DNA of 64,000 nt from Selaginella moellendorffii (Eukaryota; Streptophyta; Lycopodiopsida; Selaginellales; Selaginellaceae). Location of the stretch: the NCBI RefSeq assembly GCF_000143415.4, contig NW_003314282.1:1135374-1199373 (forward strand). The letters run 5' to 3'. The notes below the pieces were generated by a model. That model was given only the letters and a program-made list of their open reading frames with translations, had not been told where the DNA came from and ran no database searches. Made by a program: the position numbers and the translations under genes. The stretch's first letter is position 1. Each line of letters opens with the position of its first letter. Below, piece after piece: positions 54,609-64,000 of the stretch.

Positions 54609-57600
54609 ATGTGGTCGACAGATTATCTCCTTCTCCTTCTCACAGTTGGCTTCCTCGCAAAGATTTACGTCTCAGCCCAACCAGGTCAGTAGTATTGCAT
54701 AAGGGTCAATCTGAAGATTGTTTTTGCAGGATTTCTGAGCCTTGACTGTGGAGCTTATGACACTCACAGGGATGAATATGGTATCGAATGGACGCCGGAT
54801 GACAAGTATATCACCACTGGAATTAAAGCCTCCATTTCAAGTTCGGAAAAAAATGGGACAGGTTTAGCTTCGCAGCGTCTTCGCTTCTTCAACGACACCT
54901 CTCGGAAGCACTGCTATGCTCTGCCAGTGGTGGTAAACGATAGCTACATCGTGAGGCCATGGTTCTACTACGGAAACTATGATGGGATGGAATCAGCTTA
55001 CACAGAGTTCAACATCATAATTGATGCAAACGATGTGGCAAACTTCAGCATGGATTTAACCAAAAGAATAGCTTACTATCACGAGTTTGTGATTAAAGCC
55101 AAAAGCTCGACCCTGGATCTATGCTTTGGAACCGGCTCAAATTCACCGGCAAATATCCCCTTCATCTCCGCAATCGAGCTCAGAAGGCTGGATCCCGGTA
55201 TGAGAATAAGTTCTTTCAATTCTAGTGAGCTTTTGATCACTTGGAGAAGGATCAATTTTGGAGCAGCTATAAATAATCCCATTTGGTAAGAAATTCTTCA
55301 GAAGGTAAAAGTTCTTTTTGACTCGTATCAAACAGGTACCCTTCTGATGACTATGATCGATTATGGTTAGCTGATAAAAATTTCCCAGACATCATGGGAG
55401 GATACCAACAGATTAATACTACCTCAAATGTTTCGGTGGGAAAAACATTTGACAAGCCTCCCACAGCCGTGATGAGTTCCGCCATCACCTCCCATTCCAC
55501 GATGGTTTTCCAGTTCCCACAGCTTCCCACAACGCCGACTGAATTCTACGTTAGCTTTTACTTTGCTGAGTTTGCCGCCCTGGTGAACAACACGAGGGAG
55601 TTCCAAGTCCGTTTTAACACAAGCTTGCTTGAATCTCCCCAGCTTTTGGCAACCATCAACGTTGAGAAGTCTGTACAGGCTCCTCTAACGTCATTGCAGA
55701 TGTATTACAACTCTCGAGTGGAACTTTCTGAACCAACAAACTTCTTGTTTGTGCCCACGGTGAACTCTACGCTTGGTCCGATTCTCAATGCTGCTGAGCT
55801 GTGGGAGTACAAAGGAGGTCTCCTCCCAGGGACGGAAACCAACGATGGTAAAGCATATAAATTTAAATAATTGTGATCTCGTTAACATTGTCATAAACAA
55901 TGCAGTGGCAGCTGTACTTGATGTGATGAAAGATTTTCACATGACTGAATGGTCAGGAGACCCTTGCTTGCCTGATGCTTACACTTGGAAATGGATTACT
56001 TGCGATGTAGCTCAAATCCCAGCAAGAATTATAGAGCTGTAATAAGTGGACGCATTTCTAGCGTGATCACATTAACATCTGTGCATGACAGGAACTTGTC
56101 TAGCAGTGGACTCAAAGGAACCATATCACTGTCCATCACAAAGCTATCGCATCTAACAAAAATGTATGTATGGGTCTTTTGACGTAATTTTTCGTTCTTC
56201 TGATCTTTATGTCTTCAGCTATCTGGATAATAACGCATTGACAGGGCATGTTCCAGATTTTAGCTCCTTGAAAAACCTCACGGTTTTGTGAGTACCACCA
56301 TTCAGTATGCTAGATGATAGAATTTTACTAATTCTTTTGCAGGTCATTAGAAAACAACAGTTTGGATTGCCTACCACCAGAACATGTACACTTCTCTTAC
56401 AAGTCAGTTTTTCTCTATTGCCATTGAATTGTTTATCACCTATATGTTTTTTCAGCGCTACTTTTAGCTTGTGTGAGAAGAAACATACAACACTTATATT
56501 TGAAGTAGTGGTACCATGTGCAGCCATATTGTTACTTGGAGCTGGACTTGTGGTTTGTTTCTTCTCCCGTAGAAAAACTTCGAAATCCATCACAGTACAG
56601 AACAGGAATCCAAGTAAGTTCCAAAAGGTGGCCTTGTGGGTAATTCATTTTTCTAATGGCATATTGTTCCATCCAGGCTTGTCTCTAAAATCTCCAAACT
56701 CTAGCACTAAAATGATTGCTTACAAGGATGTGATTGAGGCCACAAGCAACTTCAAGAGAGTCATTGGTGAAGGAAGTTTTGGACCCGTGTACTATGGCTG
56801 CCTTCCAAATGGTGTTGAAGTTGCAGTCAAGGTTTTATCCAGTAACTCAAAGCAAGGATATCAAGAATTTCAAACTGAGGTGAGTTTGATCATCAACAGG
56901 TACAAATCTATCTAATTTTCCTTGATAGATTGATATTTTATCAGTTGTACACCACAAGAACTTAGTGCCCTTTCTTGGTTACTGTACTCAAAAGTCCAAG
57001 CTCATACTGGTCTACGAGTTCTTGTCAAATGGAACGTTGAGGGAGCACTTGTATGGTGGTAAGAATTTTTTGTGTTGAAACGTCCTCCTTTAATGTAATG
57101 TCAGAAGGTAAAAGATATCCAACTCTAAGCTGGAAAACTCGGCTTGGAATAGCTCTAGATGCTGCTCAAGGTAAGCTAAATCTCTGAATTGATATGATAT
57201 AACTCTCTCTCATAGGATTGGAGTATTTGCACACATCTTGCAATCTACACATAATCCATCGAGACGTCAAAACAAGCAATATACTTTTAAGTTTTGATAT
57301 GGTTGCAAAAGTCAGTGACTTCGGTCTCTCCAAGTTTTATGACAGTAACAAAGCATCTCATGTCTCAACTGGCATCAAAGGAACTCCAGGATATCTTGAT
57401 CCAGAGTGAGCAAAAGTTTTTTTTCTCAATAAGCATGATATTTTACTGAATTTAATGGTTTTACAGGTCACAGAGAAATCAGACGTATACAGCTTTGGAG
57501 TGGTACTATTTGAGATTGTTTGCGGACGTGAGCCCCTCAATTTCACACTCCTTGAGGAACAAATTGTTCTTTCGGAATGGGTAAACGATTAAGAGAGCTA

Positions 57601-57879
57601 AGTTATAAACATCTGTTCTTGATGAGCTTTGCTTCCTCCCAGGCATGCAAGGAACTTGAGAAAGGCAACCTACGAACAGTAGTCGATCCCAAGTTATCCG
57701 ACTATGGAGAGAAAGCAGCACTGAAGGTTTTGGAGGTGGCAAGAAAATGTGTGGAACGTTCTCCCCACGGGAGGCCTAACATGAGCACTGTCGTGATCCA
57801 GCTGAGAGAGGCCATCCAACTCGAGGAGGACGGAAGTTCACTGCCAAAATCCATGGAAATATTCACTGGAGGAAGATAG
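54609..57879 (+). pseudogene. Malectin-like receptor kinase, copy 1; kinase domain frameshifted by a 19-bp deletion
   Basis: [20 protein letters not shown] is a signal peptide. The ectodomain is malectin-like ([60 protein letters not shown]), then a short LRR part ([40 protein letters not shown]) and a TM helix ([20 protein letters not shown]). The kinase has [25 protein letters not shown], catalytic loop [11 protein letters not shown] and DFGLSKF. At the exon starting 57466 this copy lacks 19 bp present in copy 2 (63129 on), removing the residues YHSYSRL and shifting the frame just after GTPGYLDPE. No nearby acceptor restores the frame. It could still make a truncated receptor. Family: LRR-I/malectin-like receptor kinases. 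Confidence 0.82.
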
Positions 57880-58145
57880 ATATGCAAATATACTTAAATT
57901 CTATAAGATTGTGGCTATGGCATTTTTAACTACATATAATAATAATAATAATACTTTTACTTTAATGTTTTAAAAGTTGCGACTGAGTGACGAAAGAGAA
58001 GGGATATTGGAGTCAATTCGTTCTTATCAAATGCGGGTTGCTCTTCTCAGGAAGAGAATACTACACCGGTAAGTGCTAGTGCTTTGTATCCTTGGTAGAA
58101 AGAGGCCGCTGGACACTATCTTTCTTGAGCGCAATGAATTTCTGT

Positions 58146-59453
58146 TCAGTGTTTGTGCCCACAAGATCCACGATCACCAAATTTCCGAAGTGTCAACCCG
58201 TCTATGAAGCGAATCGAATCCTTGGCACCGCTGATCCCATCCTGGTGGCTCTGCGATGGCTGTTCCTGCTGCTGGATGCTGGAGGACAAGTCAGCCTCGC
58301 CGATCTCAAGAGCGCCAAGGAACCTGTACGAGATGCTGGGCTTGAACGCCAGGAAGAACCGGGTGACGGTGGCGGGCTGGATGACGGCCGTGTCCTTCCA
58401 CCCGACTTGATCCACGTCGGCTCCCTGTGCCTCGCCCGTGTAGCAGCTCCTCGAGTCCGGGTAGTCGTACTCGAACGAGCACGACCCGGCAGCGAATCGC
58501 CCGGTGTCGAATCCCTGCTGCTCGAGCACGAGAAAGTTGATGAGATGGATGTGGATCGGATGGGATGCTGTCATGGTGTTGATCATGCACCACACCTCGT
58601 TCGTGTAGAGCAGGACTTGCTCGGTGGCCGGACGCGTGAAAGAGAACCTGTCCTGGAGGAAGAGTCCCGTGAGCGTGTTTCCAGAGTCGTGAACGAAAGG
58701 CCGGTTGTAAGTTGACGCCCAGTCGACGTACGAGAGATCTACTCCGGCCGTGGCTTTGATGATCGATAGCGTCGGCAACTCGGCCAGCTCGCTTGGAGTG
58801 AGTGCTTGCGGGATCTCATTGGCGTCTTCGTCGACGGTAGCGTTGGTCTGCCAGTTGATTACGTTGAACAGGAGAACTTCTTGCTCGGTGACGCTTCCAC
58901 TCGGGAATGGAGCCGACGGGTTGTTGTACAAGAGAACTCTCTCCCCGGGCTTCACTCCGCGAAAGTCGATAAGAATGTCGACTCGTTCGGAAGGAGAGAG
59001 GCTGAGCTTCTTCTGCCGTATCGGAGTCGCCAGGTATCCCCCGTCCGTGGCAATCTTGATGAAGCTCAAGCTCGTGTCGTTCAAGGTGAGGATGAAGAAT
59101 CTCGAGTTTGCCGCAAGCAGCACCCGGAACCTCACCACCACCGGCCAGACTTCGATGTAAGGCCACACCTTCCCGTTCACCAGAATGGTATCACCAAAGT
59201 AGTCCGCACACCACTGCGGATGAACTGCCGGATTGCTGGGATAGTTTATGGAGCCATCGCTGAAGAACTGCTTGTCTTGGATCACCAGAAGTAAGTAGTT
59301 TCTCGGGACCCAGGATGGATCTTCCCAGGGCGACTCTATCACGTAAAGTCCGACCAAGCCAGCAGCCATATTGAGCCGGGTCATGCCGTAAGTGTGGTCG
59401 TGATACCACAGGAGCAAGTGGCGCTGAAAGTTGGGATAGACGTAGTTTTGCGC
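58146..59453 (-). pseudogene. LPR1-like multicopper oxidase, C-terminal two-thirds (separated from its inverted 5' part)
   Basis: Read on the minus strand the frame opens at NYVYPNFQR then LLLWYHDHTYGMTRLNMAAG (copper-binding HDH motif). It continues IESPWEDPSWVPRNYLLLVI, IKIATDGGYLATPIRQKKLS and the copper motif TASHPIHIHLINFLVLEQQG, typical of LPR1/LPR2 ferroxidases and the bacterial CotA group. The expected C-terminal HCHxxxH motif is absent: after VTRFFLAFKP the sequence goes straight to SISYRFLGALEIGEADLSSS. No signal peptide or first domain precedes it on this strand; those lie inverted at 59472-60002. LPR1 acts in the apoplast in phosphate-dependent root growth. This copy cannot make a normal enzyme. 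Confidence 0.88.
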
Positions 59454-59471
59454 AGGTTGGAGGAGTGCCCA

Positions 59472-60002
59472 ATGTCTTGGAAGTTCGTAACGCTGTTCAT
59501 CCTCGAGATTTTAGTCGCAGTAGAAGCGGATGAGGTCTGTCTGCAACTGTCACCGTCCCCGGAGCTGGAAAAGTTCGTCGACGTTCTTCCAACGCCACCG
59601 AAGATATACTTGACCCCACGCTACAGAGTTACCATTGGAGCTTACAAAATCACCCAGGTCCACTTGATTTCCAGACTCTTCCAAGACTCGTTTTTTTTTG
59701 TTGACGCAGAAACTGCACAGAGACTTGCCACCAACAACACTGTATGCATTCGGCACGAGCGAGTATACAGCTTCATATCCGGGTCCAACTTTGATAGCCC
59801 AAAAGAGACAAACATCCTTTGTCCGATGGGAAAATCACATTCCAGATCGTGAACACTCTCTTCCAGTCGACTATACGATCCTAGGGGCGGTACGGCTACA
59901 TTCCCGTGGTCCCTCATCTCCATGGACAAGAGGGCTCGAGATGGTCCGACGGGCATCCAGAAGCCTGGTTTACATCAGTTGGCGAGCGGGGCCCGGGTTA
60001 CG
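59472..60002 (+). pseudogene. LPR1-like multicopper oxidase, 5' exons in inverted orientation
   Basis: On the plus strand: ATG at 59472, MSWKFVTLFILEILVAVEAD (signal peptide), then FVDVLPTPPKIYLTPRYRVT. A 52-nt intron (59658-59709) follows, then KLHRDLPPTTLYAFGTSEYT and ASYPGPTLIAQ, matching the start of LPR1-type oxidases. A G run at 59884-59887 holds one base too many; beyond it, in the shifted frame, comes PVVPHLHGQEGSRWSDGHPE with the first copper motif HLHG, ending at GERGPGY. That end is exactly where the minus-strand part at 59453 begins, so the two are halves of one gene with the 5' part flipped. Confidence 0.88.
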
Positions 60003-60257
60003 TAACAACACTTGGATCGTATAGTCGACTTTGAATCTGATTTTTCCTATCGGACAAAGTTGCGAAGTAAAGTTGCTATCAAACTTTCAATCGTACAGGG
60101 TTATAACTCCAGCATTAACTCTGTAAGCAGCTGACAAGGTAGCGTAGTTCATACGTTCTTGCTCTGGAACTTCAGCTCTTTGAGAGGTCTAGCTGAAAGA
60201 ATTGAGAGCTCTGGTTTGTGCTATCTTCTTACTCTTTTCGAAAATAGGTCCAGGGAA

Positions 60258-63200
60258 ATGTGGTCGGCAGATTATCTCCTTCAACTTCTCACGGTTGGCT
60301 TCCTCGCAAAGATTTATGTTTCAGCGCAACCAGGTCAGTAGTATTGCATATATGGTCATTGTGAAGAATGTTTTTGCAGGATTTTTGAGCCTGGACTGTG
60401 GAGGTTATGACAATTACACGGATGGAAATGGTATCGAATGGACACCGGATGACAAGTATATCACCACCGGAATTCCAACCTCCATTTCAATCTCTGCTAA
60501 AAATCAGACAGATTTACTTTGGCAGCGTCTTCGCTACTTTAATGACACCTCTCGGAAGCACTGCTATGCTCTGCCAGTCGTGGTAAACCAGAGCTACATC
60601 CTGAGGCCATCGTTCTACTACGGAAACTACGATGGGATAGAAACAACTTTAACGCAGTTTAACATTATAATTGGTGCAAACGATGTGGTAAAGGCCGGCG
60701 TGGATTTAACCAGCAAAGAACTGAAGTACTATTACGAGTTTGTGATTAAAGCCACAAGCTCGACCCTGGATCTATGCCTTGGAACCCGCTCAAATTCACC
60801 AGCAAATATCCCGTTCATCTCTGCAATCGAGCTCAGAAGACTGGATCCCGGTTTGAAAATAAGTTCTTTCAATGCTAGTGAGCTTTTGATCATGTGGAGA
60901 AGGATCGATTTAGGAGCAGCTACAAAACATACCATCAGGTAAGAAATTCTTCAGAAGTTAAATGTTCTTTTTGACTCGTATCAAACAGGTACCCTTCTGA
61001 TGACTATGATCGAATATGGAGACGTGATACAGATTTCCCAGGCTTCATGGGAGAATACCAACGGATCAATACTACTTCGAATGTTTCTCTGGGAAAAACT
61101 CTTGACAAACCTCCCACGGCGGTGATGAGTTCCGCCATCACTTCCAATTCGACAATGGTTTTCCAGTTCCCAACAAAGCTTCCCACAACGCCGACTAAAT
61201 TCTACGTCAACTTTTACTTTGCTGAGTTTTCTGCCCTGGTGAACAACACGAGGGAGTTCCGAGTCATTCTTAACACCAGCTCGCTTGAATCTCCCCACCT
61301 TTTGGCGACCATCAACGTGGAGAAGTATACTCAGGCTCCTTTAACTTCATTCCAAATGTACCTCAACTCGCCAGTGGAGCTTACCGAGCCAACAAACTTC
61401 TTGTTTGTGCCCACGGTGAACTCTACGCTTGGTCCGATTCTCAATGCTGCCGAGCTGTGTGAGTACAAAGGAGGTCTCCTCCCAGGGACGGAACCCAACG
61501 ATGGTAAAGCACATATGAAACTTTAAATAATTGTGATCTCGTTAACATTGTCATAAACAATGCAGTGGCAGCTATACGTGATGTGATGAAAGATTTTCAC
61601 ATCACTGAGTGGTCAGGAGACCCTTGCTTGCCTGACGCGTACACTTGGAAATGGATTACTTGCGATGTAGCTCAAATCCCAGCAAGAATTATAGAGCTGT
61701 AATAAGTGGACGCATTTCTAGCGTGATCACATTAACATCTGTGCATGACAGGAACTTGTCTAGCAGTGGACTCAAAGGAACCATATCACTGTCCATCACA
61801 AAGCTATCGCATCTAACAAAAATGTATGTATGGGTTTTTTTAACGTAATTTTTCGTTCTTCTGATCTTTATGTCTTCAGATATCTGGATAACAACGCATT
61901 GACAGGGCGTGTTCCAGATTTTAGCTCCTTGAAAAACCTCACGGTTTTGTGAGTACCACCATTCAGTATGCTAGATGATAGAATTTTACTAATTCTTTTG
62001 CAGGTCATTAGAAAACAACAGTTTGGATTGCCTACCACCAGAACATGTACACTTCTCTTACAAGTCAGTTTTTCTCTATTGCCATTGAATTGTTTATCAC
62101 CTATATGTTTTTTCAGCGCTACTTTTAGCTTGTGTGAGAAGAAACATACAACACTTATATTTGAAGTAGTGGTACCATGTGCAGCCATATTGTTAGTTGG
62201 AGCTGTACTTGTGGTTTGTTTCTTTTCCCGTGGAAAAACTTCAAAATCCATCACAGAACAGAACAGGAATCCAAGTAAGTTCCAAAAGGTAGCCTTGTGG
62301 GTAACTCATTTTTCTAATGGCATATTGTTCCATCCAGGCTTGTCTCTAAAATCTCCAAACTCTAGCACTAAAATGATTGCTTACAAGGATGTGATTGAGG
62401 CCACAAGCAACTTCAAGAGAGTCATTGGTGAAGGAAGTTTTGGACCCGTGTACTATGGCTGCCTTCCAAATGGTGTTGAAGTTGCAGTCAAGGTTTTATC
62501 CAGTAACTCAAAGCAAGGATATCAAGAATTTCAAACTGAGGTGAGTTTGATCATCAACAGGTACAAATCTATCTAATTTTCCTTGATAGATTGATATTTT
62601 ATCAGTTGTACACCACAAGAACTTAGTGCCCTTTCTTGGTTACTGTACTCAAAAGTCCAAGCTCATACTGGTCTACGAGTTCTTGTCAAATGGAACGTTG
62701 AGGGAGCACTTGTATGGTGGTAAGAATTTTTTGTGTTGAAACGTCCTCCTTTAATGTAATGTCAGAAGGTAAAAGATATCCAACTCTAAGCTGGAAAACT
62801 CGGCTTGGAATAGCTCTAGATGCTGCTCAAGGTAAGCTAAATCTCTGAATTGATATGATATAACTCTCTCTCATAGGCTTGGAGTATTTGCACACATCAT
62901 GCAATCTACACATAATCCATCGAGACGTCAAAACAAGCAATATACTTTTAAGTTTTGATATGGTTGCAAAAGTCAGTGACTTCGGTCTCTCCAAGTTTTA
63001 TGACAGTAACAAAGCATCTCATGTCTCAACTGGCATCAAAGGAACTCCAGGATATCTTGATCCAGAGTGAGCAAAAGTTTTTTTTCTCAATAAGCATGAT
63101 ATCTTACTGAATTTAATGGTTTTTCAGGTACCATTCCTATAGCAGGCTCACAGAGAAATCAGATGTATACAGCTTTGGAGTGGTACTATTTGAGATTGTT

Positions 63201-63550
63201 TGCGGACGTGAGCCCCTCAATTTCACACTTCTTGAGGAACAAATTGTTCTTTCGGAATGGGTAAACTATTAAGAGAGCTTAGTTATAAACATCTGTTCTT
63301 TGCTTCCTCCCAGGCATGCAAGGAACTTGAGAAAGGCAACCTACGAACAGTAATCGATCCCAGCTTATCCGACTATGGAGAGAAAGCAGCACTGAAGGTT
63401 TTGGAGGTGGCAAGAAAATGTGTGGAACGTTCTCCCCACGGGAGGCCTAACATGAGCACTGTCGTGATCCAGCTGAGAGAGGCCATCCAACTCGAGGAGG
63501 ACGGAAGTTCCCTGCCAAAATCCATGGAAATATTCACTGGAGGAAGATAG
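60258..63550 (+). CDS. Malectin-like LRR receptor kinase, copy 2 (apparently intact)
   Basis: [20 protein letters not shown] is a signal peptide, then the malectin-like ectodomain ([60 protein letters not shown]) with many N-glycosylation sites. A short LRR segment ([39 protein letters not shown]) and TM helix ([20 protein letters not shown]) follow. The kinase is complete: glycine loop [16 protein letters not shown] lysine, [13 protein letters not shown] (RD kinase), [49 protein letters not shown], and [20 protein letters not shown]; stop at 63550. About 15 exons with small introns. Plasma-membrane receptor; relatives function in symbiosis, immunity and cell-wall sensing, but the ligand here is unknown. 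Confidence 0.92.
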
Positions 63551-63613
63551 ATATGCAAATATACTAGAATTTTATAAGATTGTGGATATATAGTTTACGA
63601 TGGCATTTTTAAC

Positions 63614-63644
<31 letters not shown>

Positions 63645-63871
63645 AACTTTTACTTTAATGTTTTAAAAGTTGCGACTGTTTAGGGACTGAGTGGGATACT
63701 GCAGTCAAATCGTTGTTATCAAATGCGGGCTGCTTTTCTCAGGAAGAGAATACTACACCGGTAAGTGCTAGTGCTTTGTATCCTTAGTAGAAAGAGGCCG
63801 CTGGACACTATCTTTCTTGAGCGCAATGAATTTCTCTCCAGTGTTTGTCACTCTGCCCACAAGATCCACGA

Positions 63872-64000
63872 TCACCAAATTTCCGAAGTGTCAACCCGAA
63901 TCGAATCCTTGGCACCGCTGATCCCATCCCGGTGGCTCTACGATGGCTGCTCCTGCTGCTGGATGCTGGAGGACAAGTCAGCCTCGCCGATCTCAAGAGC
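63872..64000 (-). CDS. LPR1-like multicopper oxidase, copy 2, C-terminal end (partial)
   Basis: Minus-strand sequence homologous to 58175-58310, entering from the right edge in the segment ALEIGEADLSSSIQQQEQ. An 11-bp deletion relative to copy 1 (which has tctatgaagcg near 58200) shifts the last codons, so it ends KDSIRVDTSEIW at 63872 instead of the longer tail of copy 1. The visible part shows the same sequence lacking the HCHxxxH end. Whether the rest is intact lies outside the window. Confidence 0.7.

Larger units (their letters stand above)
54380..60012 (+). repeat. Segmental tandem duplication, unit 1 (about 5.63 kb)
   Basis: The sequence tggatcgtatagtcgacttt starts at 54380 and again at 60013; from there on the two stretches align through the receptor-kinase gene, its 3' flank with an ATA-repeat microsatellite (57936-57954 versus a longer one at 63617-63644), and the start of the oxidase 3' region. 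Unit 1 contains receptor kinase copy 1 and the split oxidase. Left flank of unit 1 (peptidase gene side) is unrelated to the sequence before unit 2. Confidence 0.9.
60013..64000 (+). repeat. Segmental tandem duplication, unit 2 (continues beyond the window)
   Basis: Second unit of the tandem duplication, colinear with 54380 onward. It holds receptor kinase copy 2 and the 3' end of a second oxidase copy. Identity is visibly higher from about 61.5 kb to 63.5 kb, introns included, than in the first 1.5 kb. Confidence 0.9.

Noticed and set aside
1-64000. CRISPR arrays, bacterial operons or viral replication origins
   Set aside because: Sequence is intron-rich plant nuclear DNA; no regularly spaced palindromic repeats with unique spacers were seen.

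Overview
The window is nuclear DNA of a land plant, most likely a lycophyte close to Selaginella moellendorffii (inference). The protein-coding genes are plant families (MYB-CC and bHLH transcription factors, malectin-like receptor kinases, TPK potassium channel, GDP-L-galactose phosphorylase, KIN-14 kinesin). Introns are nearly all about 45-70 nt, genes are packed tightly, and there is a homologue of the axonemal central-pair protein SPAG6/PF16, which fits a plant with flagellated sperm.

Layout. 1-14.6 kb: kinase 3' end, Aha1-like co-chaperone, a small coiled-coil gene divergent from an F-box-associated-type gene, KIN-14 with malectin domain, a small Tyr/Ser/Asn-rich gene, a plastid-type BASS transporter, a FAD synthase-type two-domain protein and a MYB-CC factor. 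14.6-24.5 kb: AT-rich DNA holding a complete-length 5.2 kb Ty3/gypsy chromovirus with target-site duplication and a decayed region near 22-23 kb. 24.5-36.9 kb: dUTPase, SPAG6/PF16, tRNA-Thr, Sm F, an Shg1-like protein, formyl-THF deformylase, oligopeptidase B and its decayed tandem copy, and a secreted plant protein of unknown function. 37-44.5 kb: GDP-L-galactose phosphorylase with an ACG-initiated conserved uORF, a decayed inverted copy of the 2 kb gene, TPK channel, DNMT2-type methyltransferase and an FQR1-type quinone reductase. 44.5-48.8 kb: long non-coding stretch with ACGT-element clusters. 48.8-54.2 kb: atypical bHLH and PPPDE/DeSI peptidase. 54.4 kb to the end: tandem segmental duplication of a unit of about 5.6 kb carrying a malectin-like receptor kinase and an LPR1-like multicopper oxidase.

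The most notable observations are these. (1) The oxidase in the first repeat unit is split by a clean micro-inversion of about 550 bp that flips its 5' exons. (2) The chromovirus has a 15-nt primer-binding stretch perfectly complementary to its own predicted RNA 5' end, the arrangement of Tf1-type self-priming elements. (3) The ascorbate-synthesis gene has a 65-codon uORF with no AUG but an ACG in good context. (4) The two receptor-kinase copies are almost identical in their 3' halves but diverged in the ectodomain, and the first copy has a 19-bp frameshifting deletion in the kinase. Exon structures were worked out by eye from GT/AG signals and family homology; ends given are start and stop codons, not transcript ends.
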